Below, in pieces: positions 1 through 7,304 of a stretch of DNA of 7,304 nucleotides. Origin of the DNA: CAMDBL01 sp964498125 (lineage in GTDB: Bacteria > Pseudomonadota > Alphaproteobacteria > Rhizobiales > Hyphomicrobiaceae). Made by a program: the position numbers and the translations under genes. Under the pieces are notes generated by a model. That model was not told the origin of the DNA. It saw only the letters and a list, made by a program, of their open reading frames with translations, and ran no database searches. Position 1 is the stretch's first letter; each line of letters begins with the position of its first letter. The stretch is taken from the NCBI GenBank assembly GCA_964498125.1, contig CAZCGE010000033.1:1-7304 (forward strand), given 5' to 3'.

Positions 1-125
1 TGCCGTCGGGCGTCAGCGCCGTGCTGGATGCGTTGTCCGTGCGCGGTATCACCCACCTCGACCTGCCGATGACACCGGAGCGGGTCTGGCAGGCGCTGCA
101 GGGCGCGGTCAAGTCGGCGGCGTGA
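1..125 (+). CDS. C-terminal end of a molybdenum hydroxylase large subunit (CoxL/xanthine dehydrogenase family), partial
   Basis: Reading from base 3, forty codons run without interruption to the TGA at 123-125 and end in ITHLDLPMTPERVWQAL followed by a short alanine-rich tail. The pattern of a conserved H-x-D-x-P-x-T-x-E-R-V-W stretch just before the stop is typical of the molybdopterin-binding large subunit of aerobic CO dehydrogenase-like and aldehyde/xanthine dehydrogenase-like enzymes. These oxidise a substrate with water at a Mo-pterin centre and work with FAD and [2Fe-2S] subunits. The rest of the gene lies left of the window, so the substrate cannot be told. The isovaleryl-CoA dehydrogenase starts only 23 bases later on the same strand, so the two are probably co-transcribed. 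The family call rests on the tail alone. Confidence 0.6.
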   Translation, partial: PSGVSAVLDALSVRGITHLDLPMTPERVWQALQGAVKSAA

Positions 126-135
126 CGGCGACGAT

Positions 136-141
136 AGGAGG
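136..141 (+). promoter_or_regulatory. Shine-Dalgarno site of the isovaleryl-CoA dehydrogenase gene
   Basis: A perfect AGGAGG lies 7 bases before the ATG at 149. This decides the start: the upstream in-frame GTG at 122, which overlaps the previous stop codon, has no comparable site and would add nine residues not expected in the family. Confidence 0.85.
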
Positions 142-148
142 CAGTGGC

Positions 149-1312
149 ATGTTCACGTCGGCCATAAACTTTGCACTCGGCGAGGAGATCGAGGCGCTGC
201 GCGAGACGGTACACAGGTTCGCGCAGCAGAAGATCGCGCCGCGCGCCGCCGAGATCGACAGGACAAACACGTTTCCGAGCGACATCTGGGTGGAATTCGG
301 CAAGCTCGGCCTGCTCGGCATCACGGTGGCCACGGAGCACGGCGGCGCCGGCATGGGCTATCTGGCGCACTGCGTGGCGATGGAGGAGATCAGCCGCGCC
401 TCGGCCTCGGTGGCGCTGTCCTACGGCGCGCATTCGAATTTGTGCGTCAACCAGATCAACCGCAACGGCACGGCCGAGCAGAAGGCAAGGTATCTGCCGA
501 AGCTGATCTCTGGCGAAAGTGTCGGCGCACTCGCCATGTCGGAAGCCGGCGCGGGCTCCGACGTCGTGTCGATGAAGCTCAGGGCCGAAAAGCGTAACGA
601 CCGCTACGTGCTCAACGGCACCAAGATGTGGATCACCAACGGGCCGGACGCCGACACGCTGGTGGTCTACGGCAAGACCGATCCAGAGGCAGGCTCGCGC
701 GGCATCACGGCGTTCCTGATCGAGAAGGGGTTTGCCGGCTTCTCGACGGGACAGAAGCTCGACAAGCTCGGCATGCGCGGCTCCAACACCTGCGAGCTGA
801 TCTTTCAGGACTGCGATGTACCGCTCGAGAATGTGCTGGGCGAGGAGGGCCGCGGCGTCAACGTGCTGATGTCGGGCCTCGACTACGAGCGCGTGGTGCT
901 GGCCGGCGGCCCGGTCGGCATCATGGCGGCGGCGCTGGACGTGGTCATGCCCTACGTGCACGAACGCAAGCAGTTCGGCCAGTCGATCGGCGAGTTCCAG
1001 CTGATCCAGGGCAAGCTGGCCGACATGTACACGACGCTGAATGCGTGCCGCGCCTATGTGTACGCCGTGGCGGCCGCCTGCGACCGCGGCGAGACCACGC
1101 GCAAGGACGCGGCGGGCTGCATTCTGTATGCGGCCGAGAAGGCGACCTTGGTTGCGTTGGACGCCATCCAGATCCTCGGCGGCAACGGCTACATCAACGA
1201 CTACCCGACGGGGCGGCTGCTGCGCGACGCCAAGCTGTACGAGATCGGCGCCGGGACGAGCGAGATAAGGCGCATGCTGATTGGGCGCGAGCTGTTCGGG
1301 GAGACGGGGTAG
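149..1312 (+). CDS. ivd: Isovaleryl-CoA dehydrogenase
   Basis: This is a flavin (FAD) acyl-CoA dehydrogenase of 387 residues, the usual family length. It oxidises isovaleryl-CoA to 3-methylcrotonyl-CoA in leucine breakdown and passes electrons to electron-transfer flavoprotein. The N-terminal helical domain (about residues 5-120) is followed by the first acyl-CoA dehydrogenase signature, AMSEAGAGSDVVS, from residue 129. The second signature, QILGGNGYINDYP, starts at residue 341. The glutamate in GLDYERVVLAGG (residue 247) sits where isovaleryl-CoA dehydrogenases keep their catalytic base, unlike short- and medium-chain enzymes that carry it near the C terminus. This placement, with GAHSNLCVNQI and GPDADTLVVY, separates it from butyryl- or glutaryl-CoA dehydrogenases. 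The start is fixed by the AGGAGG site. No other leucine-pathway gene (methylcrotonyl-CoA carboxylase, methylglutaconyl-CoA hydratase) follows; the next 700 bases are repeats and a broken gene. Confidence 0.95.
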   Translation: MFTSAINFALGEEIEALRETVHRFAQQKIAPRAAEIDRTNTFPSDIWVEFGKLGLLGITVATEHGGAGMGYLAHCVAMEEISRASASVALSYGAHSNLCVNQINRNGTAEQKARYLPKLISGESVGALAMSEAGAGSDVVSMKLRAEKRNDRYVLNGTKMWITNGPDADTLVVYGKTDPEAGSRGITAFLIEKGFAGFSTGQKLDKLGMRGSNTCELIFQDCDVPLENVLGEEGRGVNVLMSGLDYERVVLAGGPVGIMAAALDVVMPYVHERKQFGQSIGEFQLIQGKLADMYTTLNACRAYVYAVAAACDRGETTRKDAAGCILYAAEKATLVALDAIQILGGNGYINDYPTGRLLRDAKLYEIGAGTSEIRRMLIGRELFGETG

Positions 1313-1343
1313 TGGCGCGGCACATCCTCTCCCCACGCCGTCT

Positions 1344-1470
1344 CGGCCGGAGCGAAGCGGAGAGCCGGGATCTTCACCTGTGAGACGTGAAGATCCCGGA
1401 TAGCCGCGCCATTGGCCGCGCGGCACTGCGGTAACCGTCTCGCGGGCGCGGCTTCCGGGACGGCGGAAGG
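1344..1470. repeat. Palindromic interspersed element, copy 1 (arms nearly adjacent)
   Basis: The left arm (1344-1377) begins CGGCCGGAGC and ends with a 17-base block (1361-1377) found identically at 1535-1551. The right arm (1387-1470) begins with 25 bases (1387-1411) identical to 1924-1948 and includes GGCGCGGCTTCCGGGA (1445-1460), identical to 1983-1998. Only nine bases separate the arms. CCGGGATCTTCAC (1365-1377) and GTGAAGATCCCGG (1387-1399) form a perfect 13-bp hairpin. Within the right arm, 1394-1411 and 1445-1460 pair with a single bulged base. It starts 31 bases after the dehydrogenase stop and could also stabilise or terminate its mRNA, though no T tract follows. Confidence 0.8.
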
Positions 1471-1501
1471 GAAGGGCACGCCCTCTCTCCTTTCGTCGTC
1501 C

Positions 1502-1551
1502 CGGCCGGAGCCGCGCCGAATCCGGCGCGAGCGTAGAGCCGGGATCTTCAC
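1502..1551. repeat. Palindromic interspersed element, copy 2, left arm
   Basis: It begins CGGCCGGAGC, as in copy 1, and ends with the 17 bases shared with 1361-1377. It differs by an internal insertion that makes its own hairpin, CGCGCCG (1512-1518) with CGGCGCG (1523-1529) around an AATC loop. The matching right arm is at 1924-2013, on the far side of the GIY-YIG gene. Confidence 0.75.
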
Positions 1552-1573
1552 CCACCGCAGAAAATGCACACCC

Positions 1574-1897
1574 TCACAACTCGTATCCGGCCTCGCGCAC
1601 GACCTGCTCGAAAAGATCGGTCCAGGTCGGGTTGTGGCACTCGATTAGCTCGATCTTCCAGGCGCGCCGCCATCGCTTCATGGCCCACTCGCGCTTTTGA
1701 GCTGACTCTGCTGTTTCGTGATGCTCGTAGTAGACGAGACGATCGACCCAGTAGCGCTTGGTGAAGCCTTCGATTGCCCGATAACGATGCTGCTAGGTGC
1801 GCTTGGGCAGGTCGCTCGACATGCCGACGTAGAGCACGCCGTGCGGGCTGCTGGCGGTGATGTAGACGTGGAAGACCTTGGTGCGATGCTCGTACAT
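1574..1897 (-). pseudogene. GIY-YIG family endonuclease, interrupted by an in-frame amber codon
   Basis: Read leftward from the ATG at 1897, the frame gives MYEHRTKVFHVYITASS, then GVLYVGMSSDLPKRT, a TAG (1793-1795, codon 35), and then QHRYRAIEGFTKRYWVDRLV, continuing through EWAMKRWRRAWKIELIE to a TGA at 1574. VYI (residues 11-13) and YVG (23-25) are the GIY-YIG motif of small stand-alone single-domain nucleases of the YhbQ/UPF0213-like group. The roughly 107-codon length is normal for them. The rest of the frame is well conserved on both sides of the TAG, so a single recent change is likely; this position is often Trp (TGG) in relatives as I remember them. No clear ribosome binding site precedes the ATG. 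The gene lies exactly between the two arms of a palindromic element. It could be a dead gene, or the TAG could be a sequencing error or read through. Confidence 0.8.
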
Positions 1898-1923
1898 TTG
1901 GGTTCTTGCCAACACCGAGAGTG

Positions 1924-2013
1924 GTGAAGATCCCGGATAGCCGCGCCAACGGGCGTCTGGGACTGAGGCGAGCGTATCGCGTGGCGCGGCTTCCGGGAAG
2001 GCGGTGGAAGGGG
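1924..2013. repeat. Palindromic interspersed element, copy 2, right arm
   Basis: Bases 1924-1948 are identical to 1387-1411 and bases 1983-1998 to 1445-1460, while the middle has diverged. TCCCGGATAGCCGCGCCA (1931-1948) pairs with TGGCGCGGCTTCCGGGA (1982-1998) with one bulged base, giving a 17-bp stem. GTGAAGATCCCGG (1924-1936) is the inverse of the end of the left arm at 1539-1551, so the two arms bracket the GIY-YIG gene as inverted repeats. Confidence 0.8.
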
Positions 2014-2044
2014 GGCTCGGTCCGCCCGCAACCGTCGCAGCGCA

Positions 2045-2076
2045 TTGACAAGACCGCGCGTCGCCAGCCTTATGCC
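2045..2076 (+). promoter_or_regulatory. Possible promoter of the binding-protein gene
   Basis: A consensus -35 hexamer TTGACA (2045-2050) lies 51 bases before the gene start. The best -10 candidates around CTTATGCC (2069-2076) are weak and the spacing would be 18-20 bases. No convincing Fur, RirA or Irr operator is seen nearby. Position and the perfect -35 are the only support. Confidence 0.25.
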
Positions 2077-2101
2077 GCCCATCGCGTGGGATGGAGACAG
2101 C

Positions 2102-3148
2102 ATGACCCTTCGACTCTCGATCGGACTCTGGGTACGCGGCGCCGGCCTCGGCATCGCCCTGTTGTGCGCCGGCGCGACGGCGGCCGTGGCCGCCGAAGAG
2201 GTCAACATCTATTCCTACCGCGAGCCTGGCCTGCTCGCACCCTTGCTCAAATCGTTTACCGAGCGCACCGGCATCAAGGTCAATACGCTCTTCGCCCAGA
2301 GCGGATTGATCGAGCGCATCTCGGCGGAAGGTCGCAACAGCCCGGCCGATGTGCTGTTGACCAACGAGTTCGGCTTTCTCATCCAGGCCGCCGCCGCGGG
2401 CATCACTCAGGCCATCCGATCGGAAGCTCTGGAATCGGCCATTCCGGCGACCTACCGCGACCCTGCTGGCCACTGGTTCGGACTGTCGATCCGCGCCCGC
2501 GTCATCTTTGCCTCCAAGGATCGGGTCCCCCAAGAGACCATCACCTATCTGGAGCTGGCCGATCCCAAGTGGAAATCGCGCATCTGCATGCGCTCGGGCC
2601 AGCACGCCTACAACGTCGCCCTCGTTGCGGCGATGATCGCCCATCACGGGGCCGAAAAAGCCGAGGCGTGGCTGCGAGGCCTGAAGGCCAACCTCGCGCG
2701 CAAGCCCGCCGGCGGCGATCGCGAGGCCGTGCGCGACGTCCACGCCGGTCTGTGCGATCTGGCGATCGCCAACACCTACTACATGGCCGCCATGCTGAAG
2801 AATCCCGACCAGAAGATCTGGGCGGCGGCTGTGCGCATCATATTCCCCGATGCGCAGGGCACCGGCACGCATGTCAATATCTCCGGCATGGCGCTGGCCG
2901 CCAACGCCCCGCACAAGGCCAACGCGCAGAAGCTGATGGAGTTTCTGGCGTCCGGCGAGGCCCAGAGCCTCTATGCCGGAGTCAATAACGAGTACCCCGT
3001 TTCCGCCGCCGCCAAGCCGTCGGCGCTGATCGCCAGCTGGGGCGACTTGAAAGCCGATCCCTTGCCGCTCGAGACGATCGCACGCCTGCGCCGACAGGCA
3101 TCCGAACTCATCGACAATGTGCGCTTCGATGCGGGGCCGGGAGGGTGA
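2102..3148 (+). CDS. Periplasmic Fe(3+)-type ABC transporter substrate-binding protein (FbpA/FutA/IdiA family)
   Basis: This 348-residue protein binds ferric iron, or a related ligand, in the periplasm for delivery to an ABC permease. A signal peptide is clear: basic start (MTLR), hydrophobic core (residues 14-29) and a likely cleavage near AVA-A (residues 29-31). The mature part opens with VNIYSYREPGLLAPLL, a family pattern, followed by SGLIERISAEG and NSPADVLLTNEFGFL. The adjacent tyrosines 226 and 227 in IANTYYMAAML are the pair that coordinates Fe(3+) in FbpA-like proteins. The ATG at 2102 is chosen because TGGAG (2092-2096) precedes it and the signal peptide starts there; the upstream TTG frame has neither. 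No permease or ATPase gene lies beside it, so it is an orphan here. It converges on the Uma2 gene with an 18-base gap. Confidence 0.88.
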   Translation: MTLRLSIGLWVRGAGLGIALLCAGATAAVAAEEVNIYSYREPGLLAPLLKSFTERTGIKVNTLFAQSGLIERISAEGRNSPADVLLTNEFGFLIQAAAAGITQAIRSEALESAIPATYRDPAGHWFGLSIRARVIFASKDRVPQETITYLELADPKWKSRICMRSGQHAYNVALVAAMIAHHGAEKAEAWLRGLKANLARKPAGGDREAVRDVHAGLCDLAIANTYYMAAMLKNPDQKIWAAAVRIIFPDAQGTGTHVNISGMALAANAPHKANAQKLMEFLASGEAQSLYAGVNNEYPVSAAAKPSALIASWGDLKADPLPLETIARLRRQASELIDNVRFDAGPGG

Positions 3149-3166
3149 GTGGGCGCGAGGATCGTG

Positions 3167-3754
3167 TCACCTTGGCGCTAACGACGTTCCGTCATAGATG
3201 TCGCGGACGGCGCAGGCGAAACCCAGCTCGGGCAGCGCCAGCGTATCGTCGAGCCCAGTCAGGATCACTGGCTCCCAGCCGGCGGCGCGGGCGTAGACCT
3301 CGATGCGCACCTCGGTCTGGCTGATAATCAGGCAAGTGTTGTTGTCGGGATGCAGCTGGTAGCGCTGCCGCTTGATCTCGACATCGGCGTCGCTGTTGCT
3401 GTCCGACAGAACCTCGGCGACGAGGAAGAAGCGGTCAGCGTAGGAAGAGTCCATGTCCAGCGCGGGGTCGACGACTGCAACATCCGCCTCCGGTCGAAAC
3501 AGCGCCACCTCCGGCACGATCAACCCCACCTCAAGGAGCACCATGTAAGGAAGTTTTGTTGTCCGGAAGTGGAGTTTGAGCTCGAAGGCGAGGTTGTGTG
3601 CGATGTTCTGATGCCGCAGCGTCGGAGGCGTCAGCATCATAGCGACTCCGTCGATCAGCTGCCAGCGCTCCTCGGACGGGCGCGTGTCGATGAACGCAAG
3701 GTACTCCTCGACGGTGAAGCGCGCATCGGTGCGGACCTTGGTGGCGGTGGTCAT
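3167..3754 (-). CDS. Uma2 family (DUF820) putative PD-(D/E)XK endonuclease
   Basis: This 195-residue protein fits the Uma2/DUF820 family, which has a restriction-endonuclease-like fold and no settled role; the family is abundant in cyanobacteria and scattered in other bacteria. FTVEEYLAFIDTRPSEERWQLIDG near the N terminus is the usual opening. The probable catalytic set is Asp91 (RPEADVAVV), Glu114 (LVAEVLSDS) and Lys128 (EIKRQRYQ), so the active site looks complete. The length is normal. No clear Shine-Dalgarno sequence precedes the ATG, but no alternative start fits better. Its neighbours are the binding protein, converging on its end, and the decayed mutase tail plus VapBC pair just upstream. 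It may be part of the same accessory patch. The biological role is unknown. Confidence 0.85.
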   Translation of the reverse strand: MTTATKVRTDARFTVEEYLAFIDTRPSEERWQLIDGVAMMLTPPTLRHQNIAHNLAFELKLHFRTTKLPYMVLLEVGLIVPEVALFRPEADVAVVDPALDMDSSYADRFFLVAEVLSDSNSDADVEIKRQRYQLHPDNNTCLIISQTEVRIEVYARAAGWEPVILTGLDDTLALPELGFACAVRDIYDGTSLAPR

Positions 3755-3786
3755 GCACGCAGTCTATCAGCGCAATCTCGTCATCG

Positions 3787-3858
3787 CTACTCCGCCGCCT
3801 TCCTCCCCCCGCCCGGTCCATATCCCAGCGCCGCGTTGAGCTTGCCGATCAGGTCGGC
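3787..3858 (-). pseudogene. Remnant of a methylmalonyl-CoA mutase 3' end
   Basis: Read leftward, the sequence encodes ADLIGKLNAALGYGPGGG then RKAAE and a TAG. The intact mutase ends ADLIGKLNAQLGYGPGGG then KVAAE and TAA at 4837-4908. The alignment has no gaps: 20 of 23 residues and, by hand count, 57 of 72 bases agree. The likeness runs about eight bases past the stop (CGTCATCG versus CGTTATCG). Upstream of the ADLIG block the similarity ends and a stop codon soon follows, so this is only a tail. The differences include synonymous changes and a different stop codon, so it is an old or foreign copy and not a recent local duplication. Confidence 0.8.
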
Positions 3859-3891
3859 GACATGCGCGGGAGCGTCGAGTAACTGCCAATA

Positions 3892-4344
3892 TTATCGATC
3901 CACCAGGTCCGGCCACAAGGCCGCAGGGGCGTAGCGCGAGAGATGGCCAACATTCGTGGTCGCAATCACCACGTCCGCGGCCCCGAGCGTCATGGCCTGG
4001 GCTGCCAAGATCACGTCCGCGTCCAAAGCCTTGTCTCCCGCTGTCGGGTGGCCCGAGCGCCTCGACGCAGCCCAGAAAGCCGCTGCTTGACGCATCGCCG
4101 GCGTGGTGAGCGGCAGGTATTCGAGGACGCCCACAAGCGCATCGAGCCGGGCGAGACCTTTCACCTTGCCGGCCTGAATCAACTCGCGCCGCACTTCGTA
4201 GTCGGCGATCTCTGGGACAATGACACGCGTGTCGCGCGCCACCATTTCTTGTAACCACGGTGCGCAGGCAAGGCTCGGCTCCGACCGCCTGGGGTTAGTC
4301 ACCAAACCAAGTGGGCCGGCGTCGAGCAAGATGACAGCGCTCAC
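3892..4344 (-). CDS. vapC: PIN-domain toxin ribonuclease (VapC-like)
   Basis: This 150-residue single-domain PIN protein is the expected toxin of a type II toxin-antitoxin pair; PIN toxins cut RNA with Mg2+ held by acidic residues. Asp8 (LLDAGPLG), the glutamates in EIADYEVRREL (residues 45-54), Asp108/Asp110 (LDADVILAAQA) and Asn131 (ATTNVGHLSRY) line up with the conserved PIN acidic and polar positions. The start is a GTG whose last two bases belong to the TGA of the upstream antitoxin (GTGA overlap), so translation is probably coupled. An AAGGG lies about 10 bases before it. The stop codon is 33 bases from the decayed mutase tail. The active site looks intact. The target RNA cannot be inferred. 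Confidence 0.87.
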   Translation of the reverse strand: MSAVILLDAGPLGLVTNPRRSEPSLACAPWLQEMVARDTRVIVPEIADYEVRRELIQAGKVKGLARLDALVGVLEYLPLTTPAMRQAAAFWAASRRSGHPTAGDKALDADVILAAQAMTLGAADVVIATTNVGHLSRYAPAALWPDLVDR

Positions 4345-4628
4345 CAGGTGATGCCCTTCATGTCCGGCGGAAAGAGGCGACGGTCAGACGAATGACTCTG
4401 GTCGAGGGCGCCAAGCAAGTCCTCGCTGGTCTCGCCTGCCTCCTCGTCGGCAACCGGTTCGTCGATCCACTTCTGCAATAGGGCAACAAGTGCTTCTCGC
4501 CGCTTCTCGATCGGCAAACTCTCCACGATGAGACGGGTAGCGTACTCATCCGAGGCGAGCCCAAGCCGCTCGGCTTCCTCGGCCAAACGCTGCTCGAACT
4601 CTGGTGAAAGATGGAGCGTGAGTGACAC
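4341..4628 (-). CDS. Antitoxin of the VapC-like toxin
   Basis: This is a small acidic protein of 95 residues whose stop codon overlaps the start of the PIN toxin, the usual antitoxin-toxin order. The N-terminal SLTLHLSPEFEQRLAEEAERLG followed by LASDEYATRLIVESLP suggests a short strand plus two helices, as in small DNA-binding antitoxins, but I cannot assign a fold class firmly. A linker rich in Glu and Asp (residues 57-71) precedes a tail, RLFPPDMKGITW, likely to contact the toxin. The GTG at 4628 is preferred because AGGGGA (4634-4639 on this strand) lies five bases upstream and the family-like sequence begins there. The open frame extends much further upstream, but that part has no recognisable features. 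Confidence 0.78.
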   Translation of the reverse strand: MSLTLHLSPEFEQRLAEEAERLGLASDEYATRLIVESLPIEKRREALVALLQKWIDEPVADEEAGETSEDLLGALDQSHSSDRRLFPPDMKGITW

Positions 4629-4666
4629 ATGCTTCCCCTGCGGCTTGCGATGGTCGCGATCATGGC

Positions 4667-4700
4667 AGTGTAGTTGGAGGCTGGTTAGAAAACCAAAGCC
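4667..4700 (-). promoter_or_regulatory. Possible promoter and operator of the toxin-antitoxin pair
   Basis: On the minus strand TTGGTT (4696-4691) and TACACT (4672-4667) are 18 bases apart and lie about 40 bases before the antitoxin start. An imperfect palindrome (4679-4700), GGCTGGTT / AACC-AA-AGCC around AGAA, covers the spacer and would suit autoregulation by the antitoxin. Both calls are by eye and weak. Confidence 0.25.
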
Positions 4701-4778
4701 TTCGATCGAGATGCGGTATGGCATGATTTTCAAGTTTGCTGATCGACGGTAGGACGACGCCTCGATGAAAAGCCAGCA

Positions 4779-4795
4779 CCCGCGGGCCGCGCGGG
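4779..4795 (-). terminator. GC hairpin after the mutase gene, weak terminator candidate
   Basis: CCCGCG (4779-4784) and CGCGGG (4790-4795) form a 6-bp stem with a 5-base loop, about 42 bases past the mutase stop. On the minus strand a short TTTT follows only after eight more bases. This is less than a textbook intrinsic terminator. Confidence 0.25.
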
Positions 4796-4836
4796 CGAGA
4801 CCGGCAGACCCAGTCGTGCTGCGGGCGTCGTTATCG

Positions 4837-7053
<2,217 letters not shown>

Positions 7054-7304
7054 CGCGGCCAACTTGTGATGGCTGTCAACAGGTTGGAGACAAAGTCGCG
7101 CCCCGCGCGCCCGTGGTCAACCCCAACTTGTGTTGTTTGCCGCCGCAACCTACCACCTTCTTTCCAGGACCTTCCCCATAATCCACGCCCACTTTGAGCC
7201 AAGCCCTTGAAGTGACTCGCTGATTGGCACCGAAGAAGTGCCGACGGCCTTTTTTTGGGGAGACTCTCTGCGGCGAGGTGGCCCTCCGGGTTTGAGCTAG
7301 GATG
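7054..7304. other. Mutase upstream region, no supportable gene
   Basis: About 250 bases of lower GC than the genes. It contains the direct repeat CCAACTTGTG (7059-7068 and 7123-7132). On the plus strand a small hairpin GGCAC/GTGCC (7226-7230 and 7238-7242) is followed seven bases later by seven Ts (7250-7256). No strong promoter or cobalamin riboswitch core was recognised. Two minus-strand frames stay open to the right edge (ending at 7050 and 7076), but neither resembles a protein I know. Confidence 0.5.

Noticed and set aside
122..148. GTG at 122 as the isovaleryl-CoA dehydrogenase start, overlapping the upstream stop codon.
   Set aside because: The AGGAGG site fits the ATG at 149, and the nine extra residues are not family-like.
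2159..2170. Possible lipobox (ALLC) in the binding-protein signal peptide.
   Set aside because: The residues before Cys22 do not fit L-[AS]-[GA]-C, and an AVA-A signal peptidase I site follows.
1906..2988. Long arginine-rich frame overlapping the binding-protein gene, and similar long frames opposite the mutase and ivd.
   Set aside because: These are shadow frames of GC-rich genes; the true frames have clear family motifs.
3888..3893. AATATT shared by the toxin 3' end and the intact mutase (4921-4926), as a possible integration crossover.
   Set aside because: Six bases only, and the distance to the aligned tail differs by 17 bases between the two copies.
7225..7242. Sigma-54-like TTGGCAC motif.
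   Set aside because: No GC doublet lies at the required spacing after the GG; the best match is two bases too far.

Overview
The window looks like chromosomal DNA of a GC-rich proteobacterium, most likely an alphaproteobacterium of the Rhizobiales or Rhodospirillales type. That placement is an inference from the high GC content, the close fit of the acyl-CoA dehydrogenase and mutase to alphaproteobacterial versions known from memory, and the many short palindromic repeats. No rRNA, tRNA, CRISPR array or complete insertion sequence was seen.

Layout, left to right. Positions 1-125 (+) are the last 40 codons of a molybdenum hydroxylase large subunit of the CoxL/xanthine dehydrogenase type. Isovaleryl-CoA dehydrogenase (149-1312, +) follows after a 23-base gap with a strong ribosome binding site. 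From 1344 to about 2013 lies a repeat-rich patch. Two copies of one palindromic element sit there: in the first the left and right arms almost touch, and in the second the same arms enclose a small GIY-YIG nuclease gene (1574-1897, -) broken by an amber codon. A periplasmic iron-type ABC transporter binding protein (2102-3148, +) comes next and converges on a Uma2/DUF820 gene (3167-3754, -).

The right half is leftward. A VapBC-type toxin-antitoxin pair (toxin 3892-4344, antitoxin 4341-4628) lies directly downstream of a full-length B12-dependent methylmalonyl-CoA mutase (4837-7053, -). On the far side of the pair is a decayed second copy of the mutase 3' end (3787-3858), in the same orientation and exactly 1050 bases from the intact one. 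The mutase itself carries, in frame near its N terminus, a 65-base palindromic repeat (6941-7005) that is translated into about 22 residues. The last 250 bases are the mutase upstream region, with no gene I can support.

How the parts work together: the two metabolic anchors serve branched-chain amino-acid and propionate breakdown (leucine to 3-methylcrotonyl-CoA; methylmalonyl-CoA to succinyl-CoA), but they face each other and are not one operon. The roughly 3.5 kb between them reads as an accessory patch. It holds three different nuclease folds (GIY-YIG, PD-(D/E)XK, PIN), mobile-looking repeats and an orphan transporter component. The most unusual features are the empty and loaded forms of the palindromic element, the mutase 3' end duplication around the toxin-antitoxin pair, and the repeat captured inside the mutase coding sequence.
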